Shown: one piece after another, positions 12,088 through 22,269 of the stretch | Numbering within the stretch: position 1 is the first letter of the stretch | Layout: every line of letters starts with the position of its first letter | Source: Strongylocentrotus purpuratus | Taxonomy: Eukaryota; Echinodermata; Echinoidea; Camarodonta; Strongylocentrotidae | Assembly: GCF_000002235.5 (NCBI RefSeq) | Contig: NW_022145547.1 | Coordinates: forward strand, 1,732,001-1,796,000 | Length of the DNA stretch: 64,000 nt | Direction: 5' to 3' | Notes under the pieces: model-generated | What the model saw: only the letters and a program-made list of their open reading frames with translations | The model's database searches: none | What the model was told of the DNA's origin: nothing | Position numbers and translations under genes: made by a program

Positions 12088-13920
12088 TTTTTATTTATTC
12101 CGTACACTTTTTTTGTGTATACGTTTACTCGAACTCGACCTGGTCAATTTCCTTCAAATTTCTGCTAGTCATCAGGCCCTATGATATGAAGTTCCCGAAA
12201 CCTTTTTCAAGTTCATGGGGTCATCGTGACGTCATCCAGGCGCCATTTTGTAAAAATCAAGTCATTATCATATCTCGATAACGAGTCTTCAAAAATAAAC
12301 CATATTTGGTATACATCAACTTCAGGTCAAAGTTCAACTAAAAATGTCAACAAAATTTGCGCGCGCACCTCGACGCGCACGTACGCGCGCATTAAAATTT
12401 TAAAATGCTCAAATTCGTCCCAAATTTTTTTTGCACACGTTTCAGGCCATTGTAAGCATTTTCAAGATTTTGCGCGAGAGCACTTTTTTGCGCGCGTTTC
12501 CGCGCGTAAGTGCGCGTACTGACATTTTACAACATGGAAACGCCAAATTTTCTCTATCATATCAACCACATTTTTCCAAGCATTTTGATACCTTGTTCAC
12601 CTTTTTCTGACCAGTGATAACGCAATGAGCGTCCGTCAAAGTTTACAGCACACGCGGATCTGCATTATCCCTATCCACATTACATGTGCAAAAACAAGCC
12701 TATACAAAATTCATTTTAACTCTTCAGAATGGATAGATACCCCCAATTTTTTTTCATATTTAGATAGATCATGAGTCGGAGATATGATTTCATGTCTCAT
12801 TTGACCCTCAATTAACTCATGACGTCATCATAATGGCCTCCGAACTTAAAATTTCAATTTGCATATTATGACGTTAGCAGATTTTTGGAAAATTGATTGT
12901 ATCTCTGTAAATATTGATCAATTTTCTTTCAAATTTTGATATGTTTTAGCTGAGAATATTCTCTACGAATGTATTTTCCACGATATTTCATTTGAACAAT
13001 GGCATCATGGCGTATTTTTGCGATTAAAGGAGGCATGTCAATTTTTCACATTTTGCGTGTATTCTCTATGGGACATGACTTTTTCTCAAAACTGGTTTCT
13101 ACATTCTTGTCTTTCGCGAGCAATATCTCCGTCGTTTTATCTTCGTTTACGCTGAGCTTTGAGTATGTTGTAGCTGAGTCAATATGCTATCGTAAGTGTG
13201 CCCTTTAATTTTCGATCAGATGCCGGGATCATGCTCATATTTCACTTACAAAGTGGGATTTGATAATTCCATTTTCCGTTTACGTGTAATCTCTATAGGA
13301 AATATTTTGGTACATCGGTAACGCACTTGACTTCCGACCTCGAGGTCCCTGGTTCGAGTCCGGGCGTCTCCAACAATTTTTTTCTTCACTTTTTTTTTCT
13401 TTTTGACCTTTCACTGTACCTTTTCCTTTGCTTATTAAAACACGTAGAATCACAAATAATGTTATAAACAACCATGTTTACTTTATTATTCCCCTATTAT
13501 CACTTGATCCATTACTTTTTGAGTGTAGTCCCTATGGGAGATGACTTTTTCTCAAATCTGGATTCTACATTCCTGTCTTTTGCGAGCAATATCGCCGTTA
13601 TTTCCGTTTGGTTTTTGTTGATTTTGGAGTATGTTGTAGCTGAGACTATATGCTATCTAAATGTTCCCTCATTTTTTTCAATCAGATGTCATCATGGTCT
13701 GTTGATGATCATCATCAACATCATCATCATCATCATCATCATCATCAACATCGTCATCTACATTACTATCAAGATCATCATCATCATGATCATCATGATG
13801 ATCATCATTGTTTACATGTCTATATAACTTCTCCCTTTCTCAATATAGTAAGTATTATAATCTATCATAAGACTTGAAGACAGACCACCTTAATCGTCCT
13901 CGTGACGATTTAAATTCTAG
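12088..13920 (+). mobile_element. Helitron/Helentron-like unit C, tandem copy lacking the 5' palindrome
   Basis: Starting at TTCCGTACACTTTTTTTGTG the unit follows unit B in order: the GACGTCATCCAGGCGCCATT word, CG-rich alternating stretch, GGCATGTCAATTTTTCACAT module and tRNA-like module (13298-13375). It ends with ACAGACCACCT (13880-13890), hairpin AATCGTC-CTCGT-GACGATT (13892-13910) and CTAG|T (13917-13921). A third diverged copy of the GACTTTTTCTCAAA...GCGAGCAATAT module lies at 13530-13700, followed by an (ATC)n run at 13720-13805. Confidence 0.72.
13298..13375 (+). pseudogene. tRNA-Arg-like module in unit C
   Basis: A second copy of the module at 11913-11989. The B-box GGTTCGAGTCC and the CGTCTCCA 3' acceptor strand are intact, and the anticodon region reads GACTTCCGAC, one base changed from the TCG form. 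A T run follows directly after CAACAA. The minus-strand frame across it yields DSNQGPRGRKSSALP, a peptide often produced when tRNA-like DNA is translated by mistake. Confidence 0.65.
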
Positions 13921-13936
13921 TTTTATTTGTTGTTGC

Positions 13937-14183
13937 CCCCCCCCCCCCCCTTTGCAAATATTATTTCATAGAGATAAAGAGGAAGCGGGGAGTGAGAGAG
14001 ATGGGCTATTCAGACTGAGAGTGACCGATGAATAACTTTGAATAAAGTAGAGAGAGAGTATGGAATAGAAAAGTAGGAGCGACGAGGGGAGGCAAGAAAT
14101 ATGGAGAGAGCGGCCGATGGAGAAGAAGAAGGAGAAGAAGAAGAAGAAGAAGAAGAAAAAGAAGAAGAAGAAGAAGAAGAAGA

Positions 14184-14231
<48 letters not shown>

Positions 14232-14255
14232 GGGGAGGGGGGAGGCGGAGGGGGG
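13937..14255. repeat. C run, then (GAA)n, (GA)n and G-rich tract
   Basis: A C run at 13937-13950 is followed by unremarkable sequence and, from 14127, by (GAA)n, (GA)n (14189-14224) and GGGGGAGG-type purines to about 14267. Five overlapping frames here only encode Glu/Arg or Ser/Leu repeats. Confidence 0.9.
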
Positions 14256-14909
14256 AGGGGGGCGAGGGGTGGTGAAGATGTAGATGAGATGGCATACATG
14301 CACAAAGGGGAGAAGTGGGATGGATAGCAAAGACTAGTCACTGGATGCCGACAGGAAACCCGGCAATGAGTCGTACACTCAGCTAAGCTTAGGTCATGTT
14401 CAGAGACGAGGGATGCATGGATTACCGGCGTGTCGGGGAAGGGGGCCCCTTACGAAGTAGGACAGGGTCACAAGTTCAATGTAAAATTCAACCTGGGGAT
14501 AGTCTGTCTTCATGCAGACACGATGATGATTCTGAGATGGGAAATCGGTCATTGTTTTGAAAATGTGATTGATATGGGCAATCATCATCAACCCTCCCCT
14601 TGTCCCAAACACTCTGATGATTGAATCATATTTCTTAGGGGGAGGGGGCATTGTTTCATATTGATAAATGATTATTGATTGATCTAATATCTTGATATGG
14701 TTTCTCATACGGTTTGTTCTATCATTGATGAGGAAGGATAGATGGAGTATAATTATAACTGTATGAAGATAACGAGAGACATAATTTTACAGAAAATTAT
14801 ATGGATATAGGCCAAGATTGATATAACTATTGATATTGGTTGAATGGACACATTATAATAGTGACATAGCCAGATATTAAGATTTTAATTTGATTGATCG
14901 ATCGACAAT
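14256..14909. other. Non-coding, nothing recognised
   Basis: Unique-looking AT-rich sequence. The frames at 14400-14708 and 14430-14624 overlap on opposite strands and show no domain similarity. Confidence 0.5.
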
Positions 14910-14913
14910 TTAA

Positions 14914-15291
14914 AGGGATCCGGTATCTTTGTCTTAGATCCTTTAGAAATAATCCTTGATTTCGCTCATGCTGCAATGATAATTATAAACCTTTGGGTCA
15001 GTCAAGAACTCCATGACTTTTACAAGCCGATCGCCTGTCTGATTATCAAGATATTAATGATTGGAATTACAAATTTTGAAAACCGTTCGCCGAACGGTTT
15101 TCATAACACTACAGTCTATTGGGGAAAAGTAGTATGGTCAAACCGGTCACTCAAATATTTTTACTTTTTTGAGGCACTTCTTGATCATTTTGAAGCGCGA
15201 TTTTTTCAGGGCTTCAATATTACACCATATCACAGACACTGGTAACATGTAGGACCGTGTATTTCAGAGTTATCATTGTTAAACGATCCCT
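14914..15291. mobile_element. piggyBac-like MITE with TTAA target duplication
   Basis: TTAA (14910-14913) precedes AGGGATC and GATCCCT is followed by TTAA (15292-15295). TTAA duplication with short AGGG/CCCT ends is the signature of the piggyBac superfamily. The ends are only 7 bp long and the flanking T/A extend the match, so chance is not excluded. The centre holds a 25-base perfect palindrome (15079-15103). Confidence 0.5.
15079..15103. repeat. Perfect odd-centred palindrome, 12-bp arms
   Basis: GAAAACCGTTCG, one C, then CGAACGGTTTTC. It lies near the middle of the TTAA-flanked element and has the form of a dimeric protein-binding site or a cruciform-forming dyad. Confidence 0.8.
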
Positions 15292-15324
15292 TTAAAAGAT
15301 TGACCAATAAATTAATTACATTTA

Positions 15325-15560
15325 ATTTCAATTAAATTCAATTCAATTTTATTTCGTCCAATGATGACGTAGAAATTCATTGTGGGATTTTACATATTGC
15401 GCTTTACATTAAAATCATGTATAAAAAGACATCAAGCGGGACATTGAAATAAGAAATAACTACTTTACAAACGGTGAAAAATTGGAGAAACATAACATGA
15501 CATCGACACAATGCACAGCATATTCATAGTAAAAAGGCCTCATGATTTTCACCATAACGC
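15325..15560 (-). repeat. LINE-like 3' end, minus strand
   Basis: On the minus strand the sequence runs TGTAAAGCGCAATATGTAAA, ... GGACGAAATAAAATTGAATT, then GAATTTAATTG. This is the form of a non-LTR retroposon 3' end with a repeated TTGAA tail, and resembles the one at 8078-8280. No coding part was recognised. Confidence 0.5.
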
Positions 15561-16149
15561 TAGTACACAGATTGATTGATTGATAGACCTAACAATACAC
15601 CTAAGATTGATTGCCATTAGAAATCAATGGACGGTTACATGGAGGGGTGTCACAGCAATGATCACCGGCAATGATCATGATACCTGTACAATGACTATAC
15701 GACTAACTAATAATCACACCTGGTTTCTCCGTACCCCTATCTTAAACCCCCGCATCCTGAATACAGACTTAAGTTACGGATGTCTCGTAGCCTCGTCTCC
15801 AGGATCGGTGATGACCTGTTACAATATAAATAAAGTAGGAACAAATATAGAAATATATTTTTTTGAATAAAATCCAAGTCAAGAGCAAGAGCAATACAAA
15901 TAAATACATTTTTTAATCGAAAGTCACGATATCATAATGTATAGTCGTGGCACGACTTGGGGACATTAATATAATATTCCTATGCGATAGACTAGAGAAG
16001 TAATTTGCGTCAAAAAATAGCACCTTTTCTAAGAACTATAATTTGATTTACATGATGAGTGTGTAATATGATATCATACCAGCGCTTGTGATATAGTCAC
16101 TAATAATATCATGGATATACAACTACATTGCATGAATGACACGGAGCGC
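15561..16149. other. Non-coding, nothing recognised
   Basis: The 96-codon frame at 15580-15870 has no recognised domain. No repeat family seen. Confidence 0.5.
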
Positions 16150-16640
16150 GCGGGGGGGGGGGGGGGACGTATAGCGAGGGGGGGGGGGGATTACGAAATG
16201 AACTGCTATATATGCTCTTTCGGTTTTTTTTTTATGTGAAAATTAATGTGATGAAAATATTAACAATATAGAAGATCATTCAGTAAATTTATATACATAG
16301 GGCCTACGTGTACAGGACACGATATTGAGTTATGGTAGAGAAAATGCCTTGTGATTATTTAAGGCTATTTCGAATCGATGATCATCAATGTTGGTACAAA
16401 ATGCTCACAGAACTTCGAAGGGGAGGTTGCGAACGGAGAAGTTACGGGAGGGGGGAGCAGTGAACACTCCTTTTTTTCCTCAACATCCACCCCCCCCCCC
16501 CTTGAGCAAAAAATAGCAATGCCGGGGGGGGGGGGGGTAGATACAACACAGATAAAGGGTGCCTTTAAAATTCTAAAACACCCCCGTTTTACCAAGGGGG
16601 TGGGGGGGGGGGGGTGGTGTTTGAGTGTTTGCCACACCAC
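16150..16640. repeat. Cluster of long G and C runs, part of an imperfect inverted repeat
   Basis: Runs of 9 to 15 G or C occur at about 16150, 16180, 16490, 16525, 16600 and 16605. The part 16461-16634 is roughly inverted: GTGAACACTCC...CCACCCCCCCCC on the left and GGGGGGGGTGGTG...GAGTGTTTGCC on the right. It may be a small DNA element with G/C-run arms; the ends are uncertain. Confidence 0.5.
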
Positions 16641-17719
16641 CATGATACGCCAAATGGGTTCTTGCATTCATTAATACGTGCCTTTACACTTTTATTAGGG
16701 AGGCTTGAGCCCCCGGGTCCCCCTTTTGAACAACCACTGCTTCCATATTTTATGAATTTTGTTGCTTTACATCCATGTCAAAAATATTAACACCGCAGCA
16801 GTTTATATCATAAACAGAAACATGGTCAAATCTATCAAGTTTCTCTGGGTTATCAATCAGATTTCCGACGTATTTCCCATATAATTCCACAGTGTAATAG
16901 TCTACAAGGTAAAGTGATTTAAGACATTATTTCAATTATTTTTCAAGACACTACTATCATGTTTTAATGATATTTAAACTGGGGGTATATCAATACTTTT
17001 AAATTGTTTTGCATACCTCATCACAAATACTCTTTATTTCTCCTCGCCCCTTTAACGGACGATGTTACAACTAATAATATATTTGAAAAATATTTGAATC
17101 ACACAACCTTACTAACACGAGTCTGGACAACTACATTTTCTTATTACACCCTCGGACGGCTATTCCTGGACATTAGAATATTTATAAATCTGTCACGCAC
17201 TTTATACACAATGATGATTATAGGCCAATCATTATGTTTAATTAAACTTACAAACATAGGCTTAACCATTCAGAGTAATACAATAATTGAAAACTGAAAT
17301 GAATACAACTCGACGGAAAACCTAGCATACTCTGTAAAAAAAATTAAAAAATTGTAATGATCGCTGACTTGACTCCCGCGCTGGGAAGTGAAGTTAAACC
17401 TATTAAAACCTATTATTCATTTTCGGGAGTCCTTACAATCATCGCTATATTCAACAAATCTACTCATAATGTTGCTAACTACTGAAATACATTTAAAGCA
17501 TAAGCCTTGATAACAGACTATAAGATATGGTACGATGTGTAATGTACCTGGATGAATTACAACACGACACTTGTGTCAATTTGCATTCCAATCATTCTAG
17601 TCGTATACCTGTAACATGCGGTGCCCAATGTTTGGAATAATGTCATAAATAAAAGCATGTGCATATCATGCGAGGAGTAAGACGTTATGAAGTCACGTCG
17701 TCCACATAAGCGGTTCTGG
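16641..17719. other. Non-coding, nothing recognised
   Basis: A small hairpin pairs GACTCCCG with CGGGAGTC near 17370-17430, flanked by ATTGTAATGATCGC and GCGAT words that also pair roughly. No exon seen. Confidence 0.5.
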
Positions 17720-17808
17720 ATGGGTAGGTGTGTGTGTGTGTGTGTGTGGGGGGGGGGGGGGTACAAAGAATTCAGGAAAGCCCCAGCCCCCCCCCCCCAC
17801 ACACCCAT
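17720..17808. repeat. GT/G-run inverted repeat, about 89 bp
   Basis: ATGGGTAGGTGTGTG...GGGGGGG on the left and CCCCCCCCCACACACCCAT on the right form two arms around a 30-base loop. The left arm carries an expanded (TG)n. It may be a MITE whose arms have drifted by repeat expansion. Confidence 0.6.
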
Positions 17809-18928
17809 AATCTTCTAAAACCGCGTCTGACGAGAGTAGCCAGAATGACGAAGAAGAAGAAATAGAAATAATAGGCAGAGAGGGAGGTAATCTTTCTTCC
17901 GTCTGTCGGGACTTACTTCAGATAATTAAAAATTGAAAGAAAAACAATAGCAGGAAAGTAAGGGTTCCAACCCCCCCCCCCCCCCCTCCGTTACAGCCCA
18001 TCATCAAATCCAAACCTCGAACTTTGAGTAGTACTCTAAGAAGATGCTGTACTGGAGAGGCATACCAATATTACCCAGGAATTCAAAAAGGGGGAGGCGT
18101 TGACATTGTGGTGGAGTGCGGTGGGGGCGGGGGCTTTTTGAATCTGGGCTGCCCTGGGACCCAATTTAAATTTTTATTAATTTGTCCTCTGCGTTGGAGG
18201 GGCATTCATCGACTTCGTACTATATAAGCTCCACACGCTACTTATCCCTTATCTTCTATAGTAATTCCTTTAATTATTTTTGATATCACAAGAAAATGTA
18301 AGTGACTTCTGCATGCAGACTTGTTCTTTTGCAGACGAGATGAAGTGAAACCGGCATATCCCCTTCTCTTTTAAAATTATTGTAACTCTTCTTATTCTCT
18401 ATACCTGACTCTGTCTGAACTTTTAATCTCTCTTATTCTTTCTCTTCTAAGACTTCTTTCTCTCTTAATGCTTAGATTAAGTCCCCTTAACTCCTTTGTC
18501 ATGTGCATGGCTTCAGGTATAAACGTATTTAATGCTCCATCAGCCTATAACTGTATGTGTATGTACAGAGGGGAGGGGGCATCGGAAAATGCCCCAATAA
18601 AATTCAGCTGAAGCATTGAGTTTGAGATGCCTTTTTTTATTGAGATGCTATTACGCACCTGGTTACCATGGCTACGCGGATTCAACGAGGAAGCATCGCA
18701 AATGTATTAAATAAAACAAACCTTCCTATTCTCTTCCATTTTATTGGTTTGGGTAACATGCTGTACCAATCGTCCTTTCCGTGAATGACGTCACACCTAT
18801 GGTGGTCATTCCACGATAAATTGTTGGAATTCTCCGTTGTTTTCATTATTCTTGAATAATGGGAAAATTTTAACCCCCAAAGAAAGCAGAGCCCTTGAGG
18901 AAAAGGTACTGTCATAGAAAGTATGAGA

Positions 18929-18940
<12 letters not shown>
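17809..18940. other. Non-coding, nothing recognised
   Basis: A C run lies at 17971-17986, a G-rich run at 18120-18133 and a short GGGGCATC...GATGCCCC-like dyad near 18574-18592. No gene supported. Confidence 0.5.
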
Positions 18941-18980
<40 letters not shown>

Positions 18981-18990
18981 AGGGGAGAGA
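18941..18990. repeat. (GA)n followed by G-rich purines
   Basis: About 17 GA units, then GGGGGGGGGAGGGGAG. Confidence 0.95.
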
Positions 18991-19426
18991 AAGTCAGAGA
19001 GGGGATGGAGATTTGAGAGTCCCTTATACTTATTTCTCGGTATTATTTAAATTTCTCCAAATTCCAGCAAAATGTCATGGATCTATATGATATTCCTCCA
19101 AAAAGTTGGTATAATAAAATATCATGAATATACATTATATATTTCAAATGTTTTATATGCTCTGAACAATCGATTAAGATGTCAATGGCATGAAAAGTAA
19201 TGTTATATCTTTTAACATCATCTGATATAATCTGATATCATAAACACATACAGCCTGAAAGCCGATTAATAAATCAATGCATTATGTATTAGCTACAGCG
19301 GAAGCAATTAGGTAATACATGTTCCACATCTTAGGTGACAATGGAAAATAGATTCCAAGCTATTGAATTCCGTTCATTATCTTACAGGATCATTTTGGTC
19401 ATTTCCTATCGAGAGCAGGAGACATT

Positions 19427-19674
19427 CACTATGAACATGACGGACAAAGAAAGAGGACAAAATATACAGTTCCTCAGGTAGACAAAGGAACATCCCTTCC
19501 CTGCTATTATGTAAAAATGTGTAGAACAGGTGTCTCATGCATATTCACTTGTTCTACACATTTTTACACAATAGCAGTGAAGGGATGTTCTTTTGTCTAC
19601 CCCAGCAATTGTTGAGGGTAGAATGAGGAACTGTTTATTTTGTCCTCTTTCTTTGTCCGTCATATTCAGAGTGA
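19427..19674. repeat. Foldback (near-complete palindrome), about 248 bp
   Basis: ATGACGGACAAAGAAAGAGG (from 19437) is matched by its complement ending at 19663. Pairing continues through AACATCCCTTCCCTGCTATT and TGTAAAAATGTGTAGAACAG and their complements to a centre near 19540-19550. The outermost 10 bp pair with three mismatches. It has the shape of the larger foldback elements at 26765 and 54513. No duplication identified. Confidence 0.82.
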
Positions 19675-21124
19675 TTTTTATATAGACCTGTTTATCTATT
19701 TCATTCATGATTTTTTTTTAAAGCTACTCTTGACAAATTTAACGCTTTCCAGAGGTATGCCCGACAAAGCTACATATAATGTATGCAAAGTTGATTCCAT
19801 CCACAGAGATGCCATTATTCATAGCAGGTGAATGAAAGGGCTTGTAATCAGGGTTGGGGAGAGAAACATGCGTGAATGGAAATACATTATTTAACAGATA
19901 TATTGTCCTATTCGATGTTGATGAAAGTGGTTAGGAATTCACCTTCTCTATCATTTTTATGCGCACTTAGGCCTTGAAATTAGAATTTCGATAATTTCAT
20001 GGTTCCCGTGATAAAAGTATTTAAAAAAAATTACTATACTACGAACACAATCCAATAAAATGTATCCTGTTGTATTCTCTCGATTCTAACTATACTCCTT
20101 ATTCAATCCTATTAATTGATATACAAAACCAGGTACTGTTCCCGGATCTTGTGGTCTCATTTCGCAGGATGCTTTGTTGAAATACCCCTACAGTTTACAT
20201 CTAATGTTTCAATAATAATTATACCCTTAAGTTTACATCTCATGTTTCAATTACTTTCTTGAAGTAAACATCGTATGGTTATCATTTGACATGATTATTG
20301 TCACTTGACTCATCTAGGCATGGGTTTAGATACTTTTGTATCTTATATTAATGTTTTAAGATGCTTCAAGTTTTGTTTCAAATCAGGCCCAGTGAACTTT
20401 GACATAGTTTACAAGCGCTTTGTTTTACATTTCTAACGAGTGATGTATTCTATATTTTTGTATTTCGTACACAGTAGTTTATAACGTAGGGACACAATTT
20501 TTAGACTCCAGTTTGTAAGCCGCTATTTTTTTGTCCATTTTTTATACTCGGGGTGGATTATTTTCAAGAAGAAATACAATTTTCACCACAGGAGAGTATA
20601 GACATCTTTGCTTGCTCGCTCGCTTCCCTCGCTTACAAAATCTAGAAAGGGGCAAGTTAAGATCTTCGGGGAATAATAGGGATATTGAGGAGTCATCCCC
20701 CCACGCGACATCACGCCTGTAAGCTAAATTTAGCTGTGCCGCCCCCCCCCCCCCCTCCACGACAATAATCCTGGATAGGCCTGGAAAGTTCAATATTGTA
20801 AACAAAAGACATTATTTAAACATGAGAGGTTATAGGGACTGGGCAGATTAATATTTACACTATAAATGCGTCATTCTATGCAAGCAGCGCAATATTCATT
20901 CTCATGTTACTCTCATTATTATTTGTATAAATCTACAAAACAGATCAAAAATGGTCCTTCGGGGCAACTCGCCACAAATCGCCATAACTCGCCAATACAA
21001 CTCGGCTAAGTGGGAGCCCTGCTTTGAAATAGATTGGTTATCACGAAACGAAAAGCCACGACTTTTTTTCCCCTCATGATTCTTAAACAAATTTTTCATG
21101 TCACACCACCCCGAAATACTACCC
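19675..21124. other. Non-coding; small repeats only
   Basis: GTTTACATCTAATGTTTCAAT at about 20195 is repeated with one change 40 bases later (about 20235). A stretch at 20600-20660 carries GCTCGCTCGCTTCCCTCGC, and a C run lies at 20741-20754. No exon seen. Confidence 0.5.
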
Positions 21125-21125
21125 C

Positions 21126-21235
21126 CGGACAACTACAAAGCTACCACTAGGACAATAATCTTTTAGATAGATTATCTACACAATTCCTGGGGATAATATT
21201 GTTGTCCGAAGGTATTCATCCGGTGTAGTTGTCCG
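21126..21235. repeat. 12-bp inverted repeat CGGACAACTACA with inner dyads
   Basis: CGGACAACTACA (21126-21137) is exactly complementary to 21224-21235. Inside, AGGACAATAATC and GATAATATTGTTGTCC pair partly. The upstream sequence also has CTCGCCA words repeated three times at 20967-20993. It may be the end structure of a larger DNA element. Confidence 0.5.
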
Positions 21236-21318
21236 TGTGTAGGTGTCCCATGTGTAATAACAGAGAGCAATCTCATGTATGTACCAGGATTGTTCACGGG
21301 TAAGTTGTCTATATGAGG

Positions 21319-21529
21319 CAGTGGCGGATCCAGGGGGGGGGGGGGGGGGGGGGGGGCCCGGCCCCCCCCCCCTTGAGAAAAAAATCATGCAAAATCACGC
21401 GATTTTTACCTTTTTGGGGGGTTGGCCCCCCCCCCCCCCTGGCGCTCAAGGGGGGGGGGGTGCAAATTTTAAAATTTTCGAGGACCAAAAAAAATAATTG
21501 TGCTCACTACCCCCCCCCCCCTTCCTTCT
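21319..21529. mobile_element. hAT-type MITE with G/C runs (candidate)
   Basis: The left end is CAGTGGCGGATCCAGGGGG. ATATGAGG (21311-21318) before it and GTATGAGG (21530-21537) after it agree in seven of eight bases, as expected for an 8-bp hAT duplication. The right end (CCCCCTTCCTTCT) does not match the left well, so it has diverged or been altered. Inside are six G or C runs, the longest about 22 bases. Confidence 0.45.
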
Positions 21530-21854
21530 GTATGAGGAAGTTGAATGTCCGCTATTACATGAAGGTAATCTGTTTCCCGTCAATGATTATGGTGTATATC
21601 ACTCACTTATTTCCTCCCGGTAGTTTTTTTTTCTTCTTCAAATTTAAACCAATCTTGATGATAATTTCTCCATGATTGTGGTGAGGATGCCTGCCCCCAA
21701 AGGAAGGCCCGTCATTGGTCAGATAGATCGAACGATGCAACAAACAGGGAGCGGTTCTATACCTTGTTTAAAGCTCATGCACGGTTTTGGAAGCAGCAAG
21801 GAAATTGAAAAGAATCGTGTTAATCAAATAAGCCCATGTTGTTAGTATTGTATC

Positions 21855-22261
21855 CCCGGCCCCCCCCCCCCCCCACTCAGGGGTCGGAATGACCGCATGC
21901 GTGTTGCCAAAATGTCCGGTAAAGGGGTACTTTTCGTGCGACAAAGTCCGGCCCGAGAATTGTAAAAAAAGGGGTGTATTTGACTTTCACCCGGAGATTT
22001 CTTCAAAAAAGGGGTGTTTTTTCTTCTTTTTTCTCATCTCTTTGGACTCCTGAGAAATTATTCCGAATTTAGGGGGGTACATTGAGCATTTTTCCTGATT
22101 TAGGGGGGTCTCCAAAGCAGGAAAAGGCCGCGAAAAGCCCGCGAAAGGGGGGTTCGAAAATGTTGGCAGTCCTCAGATAGGGGGTGCTTTAAAAAATAGG
22201 GAACGAGCATAATTATGCGTACCCTAAATAACACTGAGTGGGGGGGGGGGGGGGGGCCGGG
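21855..22261. mobile_element. MITE with CCCGGCCCC ends and perfect 8-bp target duplication
   Basis: ATTGTATC at 21847-21854 and again at 22262-22269 flanks a 407-bp element. The left end reads CCCGGCC, a C run, then ACTCAG. The right end is its complement, CTGAGT, a G run, GGCCGGG. Eight-bp duplications are made by hAT and P-type transposases, but these ends do not show the usual CAG start, so the superfamily is open. The inside repeats AGGGGTGT and TTAGGGGGGT words. Confidence 0.85.
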
Positions 22262-22269
22262 ATTGTATC

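Noticed and set aside
13280-13471. Minus-strand frame containing DSNQGPRGRKSSALP as a possible gene
   Set aside because: The peptide is the antisense translation of the tRNA-like module and is a known kind of false annotation.
14006-14341. Ser/Leu/Pro and Glu/Arg frames of about 100 codons, and similar frames at 28858-29248, 46196-46560, 47327-47722 and 56151-56930
   Set aside because: All lie on purine or pyrimidine tracts and contain no non-repetitive protein sequence.
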